Source: JACOND01 sp965202795
GTDB lineage: Bacteria; Bdellovibrionota; Bdellovibrionia; Bdellovibrionales; UBA1609
Assembly (NCBI GenBank): GCA_965202795.1
Contig: OZ241848.1
Coordinates: 1,302,001-1,366,000 of the forward strand
DNA length: 64,000 nucleotides
Reading direction: 5' to 3'
The position numbers were made by a program, and so were the translations under genes. Positions within the stretch are counted from its first letter, which is position 1, and every line of letters starts with the position of its first letter. Below, one piece after another: positions 8,477 to 15,502 of this stretch. The notes beneath the pieces were generated by a model. It did not search any database. It saw only the letters and a program-made list of their open reading frames with translations, and was not told the origin of the DNA.

Positions 8477-8536
8477 GCGCAAATTTTGCAAAACCCGCTT
8501 TTTTTGTTTGACTTGAAGGCGAAAAAGCGCTATATT
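8474..8536 (+). promoter_or_regulatory. Promoter with palindromes, fourth beta-helix gene
   Basis: TTGACT (8508-8513), 17-nt spacer, TATATT (8531-8536). TTTGCGCAAA (8474-8483) and TTTTGCAAAA (8484-8493) lie upstream, overlapping the terminator T-run. Confidence 0.8.
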
Positions 8537-8568
8537 CTGCCCATAAAATAAAAAAAGGAGGTATTTTT

Positions 8569-9096
8569 ATGAAACACAATCACTTTAAAACGGCTTTTTT
8601 GAGCGCTTTCCTGATTTTCGGGTTTTCCGCTGGGGCGGCTGTCCTCCATGGCGTTGATGGCGCCCCGCATCCGAACGGCGGGGGCTTTGTGGCCTCCACG
8701 GCCAGCGTGGCCAAGACCGCCTTTGTGGGGCCGCAGGCGGCGGTTTTTGACAATGCGCAGGTTAAAGACAATACGCGGATTTGGGGCAATGCGCAGGTTT
8801 CCGGCAATGCGCAGGTTTCCGGCAATGCGCAGGTTTCCGGCAATGCGCAGGTTTTTGAAAATGCGTGGATTTTTGAAAATGCGTGGGTTTACGGCAATGC
8901 GCTGATTCATGGCGAGGCGCGGGTTGGCGGCATGGCGCAGGTTTCCGGCAACGCGCGGGTTTTTGGCAATGCGTGGGTTGACGGCAATGCGCAGGTTTCC
9001 GGCAAGACGCTGGTTTCCGGCAATGCGCAGGTTTTTGGCCTTAATGTAGGATTGTTTAGAAGATGCCGACAGGCAATTGCTCTTAAGGGCCTGTAA
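8569..9096 (+). CDS. Secreted beta-helix protein, tandem copy 2
   Basis: 175 residues, the duplicate of 7911-8438. Visible changes are few: K to F in the leader (HNHFKTAF), A to T in KDNTRIWG, and WGNAQ where copy 1 has WGMAQ, which restores the hexapeptide pattern. Ribosome site AAAGGAGG. Its own terminator is damaged: the C/G stem at 9104-9126 is followed by CTATTT and then the end of a phage fragment instead of a T-run. Confidence 0.8.
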   Translation: MKHNHFKTAFLSAFLIFGFSAGAAVLHGVDGAPHPNGGGFVASTASVAKTAFVGPQAAVFDNAQVKDNTRIWGNAQVSGNAQVSGNAQVSGNAQVFENAWIFENAWVYGNALIHGEARVGGMAQVSGNARVFGNAWVDGNAQVSGKTLVSGNAQVFGLNVGLFRRCRQAIALKGL

Positions 9097-9126
9097 TGTT
9101 GCCCGCCCCCGCCCGGCCCGGCGGGG

Positions 9127-9558
9127 CTATTTCAATCTCAAGTGACCCCCGACATCCGGCAAGCCCTCTTTTGTTATGCATGGGAAGTCATCGGATATAT
9201 TCAGTTCTGATCCATAGTTAAAAGAGAACTCCAGCCGGCCCTCATAAAGCGGCGTCTGGCCATCCTCCAGCATGGAAGTATTGAGGCTGATCGGCCCCAT
9301 TTTCAGGAACCCCGGAAAGCGGCCATCCCCGGCCAGATCCTGAATAGGCTTTTTCAATTCCTCTGCCCCCTGGCAGCTAAGCAGAGTATGGCAGAGATTC
9401 GGCGGCTCCATAGGGTCTAAAGAGGCCACTCCGGCCCGGCAATGAACATCTAAAGAAGTTCTGTGAACCATAGTTTCGCCGTCATGATGCCTTGAAGGAA
9501 AAGCCCCTTTTTGAGCAATGGAGACAACGCCTAAAACGCCATAGGGCAGCTTTTCCGT
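9127..9558 (-). pseudogene. Fragment of a phage neck-like gene, copy B
   Basis: Matches the intact gene 11012-11554 through to its own stop (ending KEGLPDVGGHLRLK) and lacks the 5' third. The upstream part is the same variant as copy A (6478-6815). R1 copy C abuts its 5' side. The join to the beta-helix gene's C/G stem is the same as at 10990-11012, so a beta-helix gene and the phage gene end were duplicated as one unit. Confidence 0.8.
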
Positions 9559-9760
9559 GTGATGGCAAGGAGCGCCCCCGCCCTGGACAGGCGGGGGCCT
9601 TGGTTTTTAGCCAAAACCAGCAATATTTGCCGTGATTTTCCCCCCTTATGGCCAGGACTGAAGCCCAGTTTTTCAATAAATTTTGCGTATTTGCCGCTTT
9701 GCGTTAAAAATCCAGCCATAAGGCCGGCTTATTTTCGGTTTTTCTCATTTTTTGAGACAC
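9559..9760 (+). repeat. Dispersed repeat R1, copy C
   Basis: Nearly identical to copy B, with the same flanks for roughly 300 bp upstream and 80 bp downstream. Confidence 0.85.
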
Positions 9761-9878
9761 TTTTCCCCCCGGCGGGCCTGGAAATCCGGGCCGGGGCTTG
9801 TTTTCCGGGCCGGGCTGCGGTATAAATAGGCTGTCCCCGGCGGATCGGGGGCTTTAACCATCCATGGAGGGCTAAATT

Positions 9879-10358
9879 ATGCAAAAATTAATTTTTTCGG
9901 CTCTGGCCGGGGTTTTAATGGGGGCGGGCTTTCAAAGCCTAGCCGGGGATCACAATGGCGCTTATGAGTATCAAAAAAGACAGACCGCAGAACACAATGC
10001 CGCAATAGCTAAAAAGCGGGCAAAAGAAAGGGAGGCCGAAAGAAAAAAAAACCTGGCCAGGATTAGAGCACTTGAGAAAGCACAAAAGGAATATCAGAGG
10101 GCAGTCGCTGCAAAAGCGAAAGACAAGGTAACCCCCAGGCCGATTCCGGCAAGCCCGGCGGCAAGAGCCGCAACCGCAAAGTTTTTGCCAACTTATTTGC
10201 CATCCAATAGAATGGCGCTTGCTTGGTCGCCAATCAGATCCGATACGGGGACAGTCAATATAAATGAGCTAAGATATGTCCAGTATCTTGTCCCTAAAAA
10301 TCTTATGATTGCTCCGGGGCCGGCAAAATCCAGCAAAGGCTCCACTGGCCGCCGATAG
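9879..10358 (+). CDS. Secreted coiled-coil protein of unknown function
   Basis: 159 residues. The leader TGGAGGGCTAAATT before the ATG is shared with 10436 and with a remnant at 4029. Signal peptide residues 1-22 (MQKLIFSALAGVLMGAGFQS). Residues 25-90 are charged and helical (HNAAIAKKRAKEREAERKK), a likely coiled coil. The C-terminal part has no repeats. The first residues (MQKLIFSAL) equal those of the 10436 beta-helix protein, so the two share leader and signal peptide but not body. I do not recognise the family. Confidence 0.65.
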   Translation: MQKLIFSALAGVLMGAGFQSLAGDHNGAYEYQKRQTAEHNAAIAKKRAKEREAERKKNLARIRALEKAQKEYQRAVAAKAKDKVTPRPIPASPAARAATAKFLPTYLPSNRMALAWSPIRSDTGTVNINELRYVQYLVPKNLMIAPGPAKSSKGSTGRR

Positions 10359-10386
10359 GGATTTTATCAGGGCCTGTAATGATTTT

Positions 10387-10412
10387 GCCCCCGCCCGGCC
10401 CGCGGGGGTTTT
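10387..10412 (+). terminator. Rho-independent terminator
   Basis: CCCCCGC...GCGGGGG stem followed by four T, between the 9879 and 10436 genes. Confidence 0.7.
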
Positions 10413-10435
10413 AACCAGCCATGGAGGGCTAAATT

Positions 10436-10972
10436 ATGCAAAAATTAATCTTTTCGGCTTTGCTGATTTTCGGGGTTTCCGCTGGAGCGCAAAACACACC
10501 ATGCGGCCCTGGAGTAAAGGGCGCCCCTCATAGCAAAGGCGGCGGCTTTGTGGCGGCCACGGCCTTTGTGTTCAAGACCGCTTTTGTGGGGCCGCGGGCG
10601 GCTGTTTGCGACCATGCAAAGGTTTTGCATTATGTAAAGCTTTTAGGTAATGCGCGGGTTTCTGGAAATTCAGAAATTTCTGGCAGAGTGCAACTTTCAG
10701 ACAATGCGCGGGTTTCTGGAAATTCAGAAATTTCTGGCAGAGTGCAACTTTTCGGCAATGTGCGGGTTGTCAACTCAAAGTTTGGCGGCAATAGAAAGAT
10801 TGGCGGCTATAACCAAATCATCGGTTTATTTGGCGATTTTAGTTTGAAGAGCAACCATCCACCCAGAATTCCGCGGATTGCACCGAAGATTCAGAAAAAA
10901 GACTGCGTAAGTAGCTGTATAAGCAATGGAGGAGGCTCCAGATCCAAATGCCATAGGATGTGTGAAAAATAA
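10436..10972 (+). CDS. Secreted beta-helix family protein with a Cys-rich tail
   Basis: 178 residues, leader GGAGGGCTAAATT. Signal peptide MQKLIFSALLIFGVSAGA, then the family segment CGPGVKGAPHSKGGGFVA. The repeat part is shorter and holds two copies of a longer unit (NARVSGNSEISGRVQL). The C-terminus differs from all paralogs: a basic stretch, then four Cys (DCVSSCISN and KCHRMCEK). The conserved head with variable tails suggests module swapping within the family. Expected to be exported; function unknown. Confidence 0.75.
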   Translation: MQKLIFSALLIFGVSAGAQNTPCGPGVKGAPHSKGGGFVAATAFVFKTAFVGPRAAVCDHAKVLHYVKLLGNARVSGNSEISGRVQLSDNARVSGNSEISGRVQLFGNVRVVNSKFGGNRKIGGYNQIIGLFGDFSLKSNHPPRIPRIAPKIQKKDCVSSCISNGGGSRSKCHRMCEK

Positions 10973-11011
10973 GCGCTATAAACAGGCCCACTCCCGCCCG
11001 GCCCGGCGGGG

Positions 11012-11554
11012 CTATTTCGATCTCAAGTGAACCCCAACATCCGGCAAGCCCTCTTTTGTTATGCATGGGAAGTCATCGGATATATTCAGTTCTGATCCAT
11101 AGTTAAAAGAGAACTCCAGCCGGCCCTCATAAAGCGGCGTCTGGCCATCCTCCAGCATGGAAGTATTGAGGGTGATCGGCCCCATTTTCAGGAACCCCGG
11201 AAAGCGGCCATCCCCGGCCAGATCCTGAATAGGCTTTTTCAATTCCTCTGCCCCCTGGCAGCTAAGCAGAGTATGGCAGAGATTCGGCGGATCCATAGGG
11301 TCTAAAGAGGCCACTCCGGCCCGGCAATGAACATCTAAAGAAGTTCTGTAATATACCTTCCCTTGATCCCATACCTTTTCAGGTCTTGCGCCCTTGTTTT
11401 CCATAGAGACAATGCCCACAATTCCATAGGGCAAAGCCTCAGTATTTATCACATCCGAAAAGACAAACTTAAAGCCCTTCCGGCCATCCGCGGCCAAAGC
11501 CATTTGAAAATAGGCAGCATACAGCTGCAATTTTTTACGAATAAGATTGTCCAT
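11012..11554 (-). CDS. Phage neck/tail-associated protein, tentative
   Basis: 180 residues; GGAGGATCAAA precedes the ATG, which overlaps the portal gene by 20 nt. The sequence (LPYGIVGIVSMENKG, VYYRTSLDVHCRAG, LYEGRLEFSFNY) looks like small virion connector proteins, but I cannot name the family firmly. Overlap with a portal gene supports a phage origin. Two partial copies of a close paralog lie at 6478-6815 and 9127-9558. It is the most intact of the three. Confidence 0.6.
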   Translation of the reverse strand: MDNLIRKKLQLYAAYFQMALAADGRKGFKFVFSDVINTEALPYGIVGIVSMENKGARPEKVWDQGKVYYRTSLDVHCRAGVASLDPMDPPNLCHTLLSCQGAEELKKPIQDLAGDGRFPGFLKMGPITLNTSMLEDGQTPLYEGRLEFSFNYGSELNISDDFPCITKEGLPDVGVHLRSK

Positions 11555-12752
11555 TTTGATCCTCCATGTCTGGCTTTTTAATCTCTGCCTCTGCTATTTT
11601 TTCCTTTTCCGGCATGTCCATGCCCGGCCCGGCAAGGCGCGGAAGGCCAAGCATTTCTCTGCCCTCATTCTGGCTTATCAGGCCATTCTTAAGCAGGGCA
11701 GCCAAATAGCTGGACTTTTCGCGTCCGTTCATTGACTGCATAATCTCCATCTCAAAGCAAAACTTCAGGCCGGCGGCGCGCTCCCTTTCCGATAGCAGGA
11801 AGGCGGTAAAGGCCCCGGCGCAATGCTCCAGCCAGGGCTTCAAGGTCACCGCCTGAAGGCTCCGGGCGGCCTCCTTGGCCCCGCTTTGGACGTTCAGGCT
11901 TTCAGCCGTCACCCACTGAATGCCCATAATCCTGGCCAGTTCCTGATCGCTGGACTTTTTGCAAAAGGCAATATCGGCCTGCCTCATGTCCATATTTAAA
12001 GCGCTGATTTTCAAATCTCCAGGCAAAAGAAGGGCCGAACCCCGCTTGGCCGCCCCGCTTTGATAGAATTTCCTGATCGCCGCCTCGGCGGCTTTTTTTG
12101 ATTTTTCGCTGCCGCTTTGGGCCAGGGAGCCGCTGATAAGCGCGGGATTGAGAAAGCCCCGCGCCGCGGCTCCTAAGATAGAATCCGCCACGGACATGCT
12201 GGTTTCGGCGGCCAGCCGGGCGCGCGTCAGGCGGCTGATGCCCATCAGGAAATCCGCGGAGTTGGCCAGATCGCGGATGCGCAGGATGGAATAGCCGGCC
12301 CCGCCCTCTGACCACCGCGCCCGCCCCTTAAAATCTCTGTAAAACCAGGCGCGCTCGCCGCTTAAAGCTATCGGATCGGCGCAGCCGATCGCCTTGAGGC
12401 GCGGATAAGCCCAAACACTCCCGGAGAGAAAAGGCAGGATTTGCTTCAGTCGGCCCGTGGCCATGTCCCATTCCACTTTGGCAACAAAGTTGCCGCCAAG
12501 CAGGCAGTTTTCTGCCAATTGCAGCATAAGATCGGTCTTGCGCATCCAGCTGTTTGGCCTCTCCAGGACCGCCAGGGCCGGATGATCCTCCATGGCCTCG
12601 CCGTCTCTGTTTTTGATTTTCAGCGGAAAGCGGATCAGCGCCCCGGAATAGATATTGAGCGCCAGGCCGATGATTCCAATGGCAGCTAGGCGGCGAATGC
12701 CAATGCTGGAAATGGAATAATTAGGGGCTATCCATGGCTGCCAGTATGGCAT
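11535..12752 (-). CDS. HK97-type phage portal protein
   Basis: About 405 residues from the ATG at 12752; a TTG at 12788 would add 12. Family features are the early SGALIRFPLKIKNRDGE and HPALAVLERPNSWMRK, the middle YSILRIRD segment, and a C-terminal part with the SYLAALLKNGLISQNEGREMLGL pattern. Portal proteins form the dodecameric DNA gate of the capsid. The upstream gene is a capsid fragment and the downstream one a neck-like gene. No terminase, protease or complete capsid gene is nearby, so this is a prophage remnant. Confidence 0.85.
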   Translation of the reverse strand: MPYWQPWIAPNYSISSIGIRRLAAIGIIGLALNIYSGALIRFPLKIKNRDGEAMEDHPALAVLERPNSWMRKTDLMLQLAENCLLGGNFVAKVEWDMATGRLKQILPFLSGSVWAYPRLKAIGCADPIALSGERAWFYRDFKGRARWSEGGAGYSILRIRDLANSADFLMGISRLTRARLAAETSMSVADSILGAAARGFLNPALISGSLAQSGSEKSKKAAEAAIRKFYQSGAAKRGSALLLPGDLKISALNMDMRQADIAFCKKSSDQELARIMGIQWVTAESLNVQSGAKEAARSLQAVTLKPWLEHCAGAFTAFLLSERERAAGLKFCFEMEIMQSMNGREKSSYLAALLKNGLISQNEGREMLGLPRLAGPGMDMPEKEKIAEAEIKKPDMEDQNGQSYS

Positions 12753-13080
12753 CGGTTTTTCGGCGAACCCCGATATTGAGAGAATCAAGCAGCCGGATCA
12801 AAACCCCGCCCGCCTTAAAAGCCTCTGTTTCCTGCGTGGAGACGCTAAGCTGCATGCCGCCGCCCCACCGGGCGCAGACAATGCTTGAAGGAATGACAAG
12901 CAAAGCCTCTGAAAGGCCGGCGCCGGCGCCCTTGGTTTTGTCATTCGGGACGCTGTTTGTCCGAACATAGCGGCGGTCCGCCAGGCGGCCATCATTCAGC
13001 AAGGGCATGCTGCCGACTGTGTTTGGCCACCGCAAAGTGGATTTGCAAAAAGTCTCAAGATCGCTGTTTATCAGCCAGAC
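12721..13080 (-). pseudogene. HK97-type major capsid protein, C-terminal fragment
   Basis: Reading GVWLINSDLETF, LPLLNDGR-like loops, ALLVIPSSIVCARWGG and the closing LDSLNIGVRRKTDAILAA, it matches the C-terminal third of HK97 capsid proteins. The 5' part is replaced by repeat R2 at 13081, and the first 21 residues of the open frame come from R2. It overlaps the start of the portal gene. In HK97-like phages the capsid gene normally follows the portal; here it precedes it. Confidence 0.65.
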
Positions 13081-13258
13081 CCCGCATCCAGGCGGCTTGC
13101 AGCTCCCGGCCGGCCCCCTGATTTTGCCTGATATTTCTTGTGACAAGAAAACCTTATAGTTTTAAAGGCTTGGAAGCTATGGAAATTGCCTTGTATCATA
13201 ACCTTGGAAACCTCCCGGATCCCCCAAAAGCAGCCCACAGATTCCTTTAAAGAGGCAA
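13081..13258 (+). repeat. Dispersed repeat R2, copy 2
   Basis: 178 bp matching 6255-6432. It carries the last codons of the HNH gene without the rest of it, and it ends exactly at the break in the capsid gene. The sharp edge against phage sequence marks it as an insertion or recombination endpoint. Confidence 0.85.
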
Positions 13259-13363
13259 TATTATTATGCCTGTTGGCGTTGTTGTATATGAGGTTTAAGA
13301 GACACAGTTTCTTATCAGATATTTTATTGCTGGACCTTTGGGCAGGCCATCATATTCATCAGC

Positions 13364-13510
13364 TTACACTTTAAAAGCGCCCCGGCCCGAAGGCTCCCTG
13401 TTATACCAGGATGCAGCCAGATCCTTGGAAATCAAAAAAATTATGGCGCCTCTGTTGTTCAGCTCCTGATTATAAACTCTCCAATTTATCTTTCTCTTTT
13501 TTGCTGCCAT
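13364..13510 (-). pseudogene. IS5-type transposase, N-terminal remnant
   Basis: A 48-residue frame with a strong ribosome site (GGAGGTGTCC before ATG). It reads NWRVYNQELNNRGAIIFLI then ASWYN, the typical start of IS5-group DDE transposases (NWxxYNxALxxRGxxxxW). It stops before any catalytic Asp. No terminal inverted repeats were recognised. The match is short, so moderate confidence. Confidence 0.5.
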
Positions 13511-13612
13511 TGGACACCTCCTCAGGGATTATATGTCCAATCATAGCGCCAGTAAAACGCCAATAACACTGGGTTTTAGTCCAGAAATGGCCGTCTTACT
13601 TGCAACAACGCC

Positions 13613-13648
13613 TCCCAGCAGCATTACAGACTTTTCAGCCACTGAAAC
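13613..13648 (+). repeat. Orphan CRISPR repeat
   Basis: Identical over 36 nt to the degenerate repeat form (GCATTACAG) found only at the array's right end (1133-1240), with C in place of the first G. It stands alone, 12 kb from the array, with no spacer-repeat structure around it. Confidence 0.9.
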
Positions 13649-13667
13649 CTGAAACTTGAAACCTGCG

Positions 13668-13745
13668 GAGATGGCATAAAGGGCGCGCCTCATAGCCGCG
13701 CGGGGGCTTTGTGGCGGCCGCGGCCAAAGCGGCCAGTTTGCGGCT
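13668..13745 (+). pseudogene. Fragment of a beta-helix gene
   Basis: About 80 bp match the conserved head of the family: GGCATAAAGGGCGCGCCTCA and GGGGGCTTTGTGGCGGCC correspond to the coding of GVKGAPHS and GGGFVAA. It has no start codon or repeats. It abuts the orphan CRISPR repeat on one side and the DUF3782-like gene on the other. Confidence 0.7.
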
Positions 13746-13746
13746 G

Positions 13747-14568
13747 TCAAAAAACCCTTGGCTTAGAGCCTTCAGGATTCAGCAAAACCGCATTGTCCCC
13801 TTTGACCAGAATCATAAACATGCCCTTGTCAATTACATATTTGATGACCTCCGGCGAAGTCCTCAAACAGGCCAGGCCCGCATACACAGTCAAATGGCTG
13901 AACTCAGGGCAATATTTCTTAAACTGGGCCATCGCCTTTAAAAACCTGTCAGCCTTTTTTTGATCCAAAGCGGACTTGGCCTCCACAACCACAATCTCCT
14001 TTCCGTTCAGGGCAATCAAATCATACTCCTTTATGCGCCCGTTTAAATGCCCTGTATAGCTGGGAACTGTCTTTTTTACATCCAAACCCCTGCTTTTGAG
14101 GGCTTCAATTAGATTCCCCTGTATCAAGGCCTCCACCAAATCCCCCCAGAGATTGCCGAACTTTCCATCCAATTTGTTGATCTGCCGCTCGGTTTTCTGC
14201 CACAGCTGCTCGCTCTCACGCTTAATTTCCCTGATAATGAGATCAGTCTCCTGCTTCTGGCGCTCAGTTTTCTGCTTCATTTCCCTGATAATGCGGTCAG
14301 TCTCCCGCATCCGGCGGTCAGCCTCCTCCCTGCTGGCCCGCATCCGGCGGTCAGCCTCCTCCCTGCTGGCCCGCATCCGGCGGTCAGTCTCCCGCATCCG
14401 GCGGTCAGTCTCCTCCCTGCTGGCCCGCATCCGGCGGTCAGTCTCCCGCATCCGGCGGTCAGCCTCCTTTTGGCTTAAGGACAGATCTTTTAAGATTTTC
14501 CAAATCTCATCGGGAGCGGGGACATGGCTTTTCCCAGGGGTTTGTCCAGAATCTGTTATTTTTCTCAT
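13747..14568 (-). CDS. DUF3782-like protein, coiled coil plus PD-(D/E)XK-like domain
   Basis: 273 residues; GAGG precedes the ATG. Residues 30-130 are a charged coiled coil built from an READRRMRAS/RETDRRMR unit, encoded by a short DNA tandem repeat at 14300-14470. Residues 140-273 resemble the nuclease-like domain of DUF3782 proteins: YDLIALNGKEIVVVEAKSAL contains the D...E-x-K pattern of PD-(D/E)XK enzymes. Proteins of this kind are common in mobile regions; their role is not settled. The low-complexity repeat makes its length prone to change. Confidence 0.75.
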   Translation of the reverse strand: MRKITDSGQTPGKSHVPAPDEIWKILKDLSLSQKEADRRMRETDRRMRASREETDRRMRETDRRMRASREEADRRMRASREEADRRMRETDRIIREMKQKTERQKQETDLIIREIKRESEQLWQKTERQINKLDGKFGNLWGDLVEALIQGNLIEALKSRGLDVKKTVPSYTGHLNGRIKEYDLIALNGKEIVVVEAKSALDQKKADRFLKAMAQFKKYCPEFSHLTVYAGLACLRTSPEVIKYVIDKGMFMILVKGDNAVLLNPEGSKPRVF

Positions 14569-14781
14569 TTTCGCTGCCTCATTTTTGATGATTTTTTATT
14601 GTTTTTGCTTTTCAGCGGATTATACAGCGATTATAGTATAGCGCAAATTCGCTGAACAGCCAAAAAAAATCTTTCTGGGGCAATAAGCCCTCTGGCCTCG
14701 CGGCTGAGCTGATGCTCTGCCCCTGCTCTCCTTTTCCATTAAACAGAGAGCAATCCAGAATTGCGGTCCAAAAGCTGCGGT
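14569..14781. other. Intergenic stretch, no gene recognised
   Basis: An A/T-rich leader of the DUF3782-like gene followed by sequence without recognisable coding content. The minus-strand frame 14612-14881 is accounted for by the inverted R2 copy. Confidence 0.4.
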
Positions 14782-15110
14782 ATTTAAAGGAATCTGTGGG
14801 TTGCTTTTGGAGGATCAGGGAGGAGGTTTCCAAAGTTATGATACAAGGCAATTTCCCCGCCGCCTCAGGGCGGTAAAACATTTCAGAAGCTTTTTCCAGA
14901 TTTTAAAACGATAAGATTTTCTTATCACAAGAAATGTCAGGCAAAATCAGAGGGCTGGCTGGGAGTCTCAGGCCGCCCGGATGAGGAAAATATCTGCCGC
15001 GCCCGGGCCTGTTTAAAGGGCCGGCCTCCCGGCCGCTCCCCCTCCTGGCTGGCTGTTTTCCTCAAGCCCCGGCGCCATTTGCGCTTTTCCACAGGCAGGG
15101 GGGAAGCGAT
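14782..15110 (-). pseudogene. HNH endonuclease gene remnant with inverted R2 (copy 3)
   Basis: On the minus strand 15110 to 15013 matches the low-complexity part of the HNH gene around its embedded hairpin element (5834-5905). 15010 to 14782 then matches the last HNH codons and R2, at lower identity than copies 1 and 2. The nuclease core between them is missing. It is an old, internally deleted HNH paralog. Confidence 0.7.
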
Positions 15111-15502
15111 GAGAGAAAAATGCCGCGGCGCGGCGCCGTTAGCCAGGGGAAAATGCCAGGGGAAAAACCAGGGAAAATCTTTTCTTGGATGTTTTTATCA
15201 AAAAAGCTTATGCTGGCCAAAACAGGCTGTGCTGATCTTACAATATTAATTTTCTTACATCAGCGCGCGTAAAATTTGAGCTTATTTCCAAAAAAAATGT
15301 AATTTTTTTTTTGTGAGATTTCAAGTTTTTTCATAATTTGGCTTTGCAAACTGCTGATTTTATTAAGGATTCCGCAAACATTCCGAAAGCCTTGCTTATG
15401 AGTTTTTTTTAACCCTCTTTGAATTGACAGAAAACAAAACAGAGAAAGCAAGAGGGGGGGCTTTCAAAATATTTTGAAAAAAAACCACAGGAGGAAAAAT
15501 CC
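15111..15502. other. A/T-rich intergenic stretch
   Basis: No gene is supported. The segment 15240-15500 is rich in A and T runs and probably holds the promoter of the gene at 15503; TTGACA at about 15425 has no clear -10 partner. Confidence 0.35.

Noticed and set aside
7926..8910. Long minus-strand frames opposite the beta-helix genes (NPRIAGNLRIAGN repeats)
   Set aside because: Mirror images of the hexapeptide repeat; the plus strand has signal peptides, promoters and ribosome sites.
14612..14881. Minus-strand frame with PCIITLETS-like start, shared with frames at 6360 and 13186
   Set aside because: It is only the translated R2 element; the shared part ends with the repeat and no ribosome site is present.
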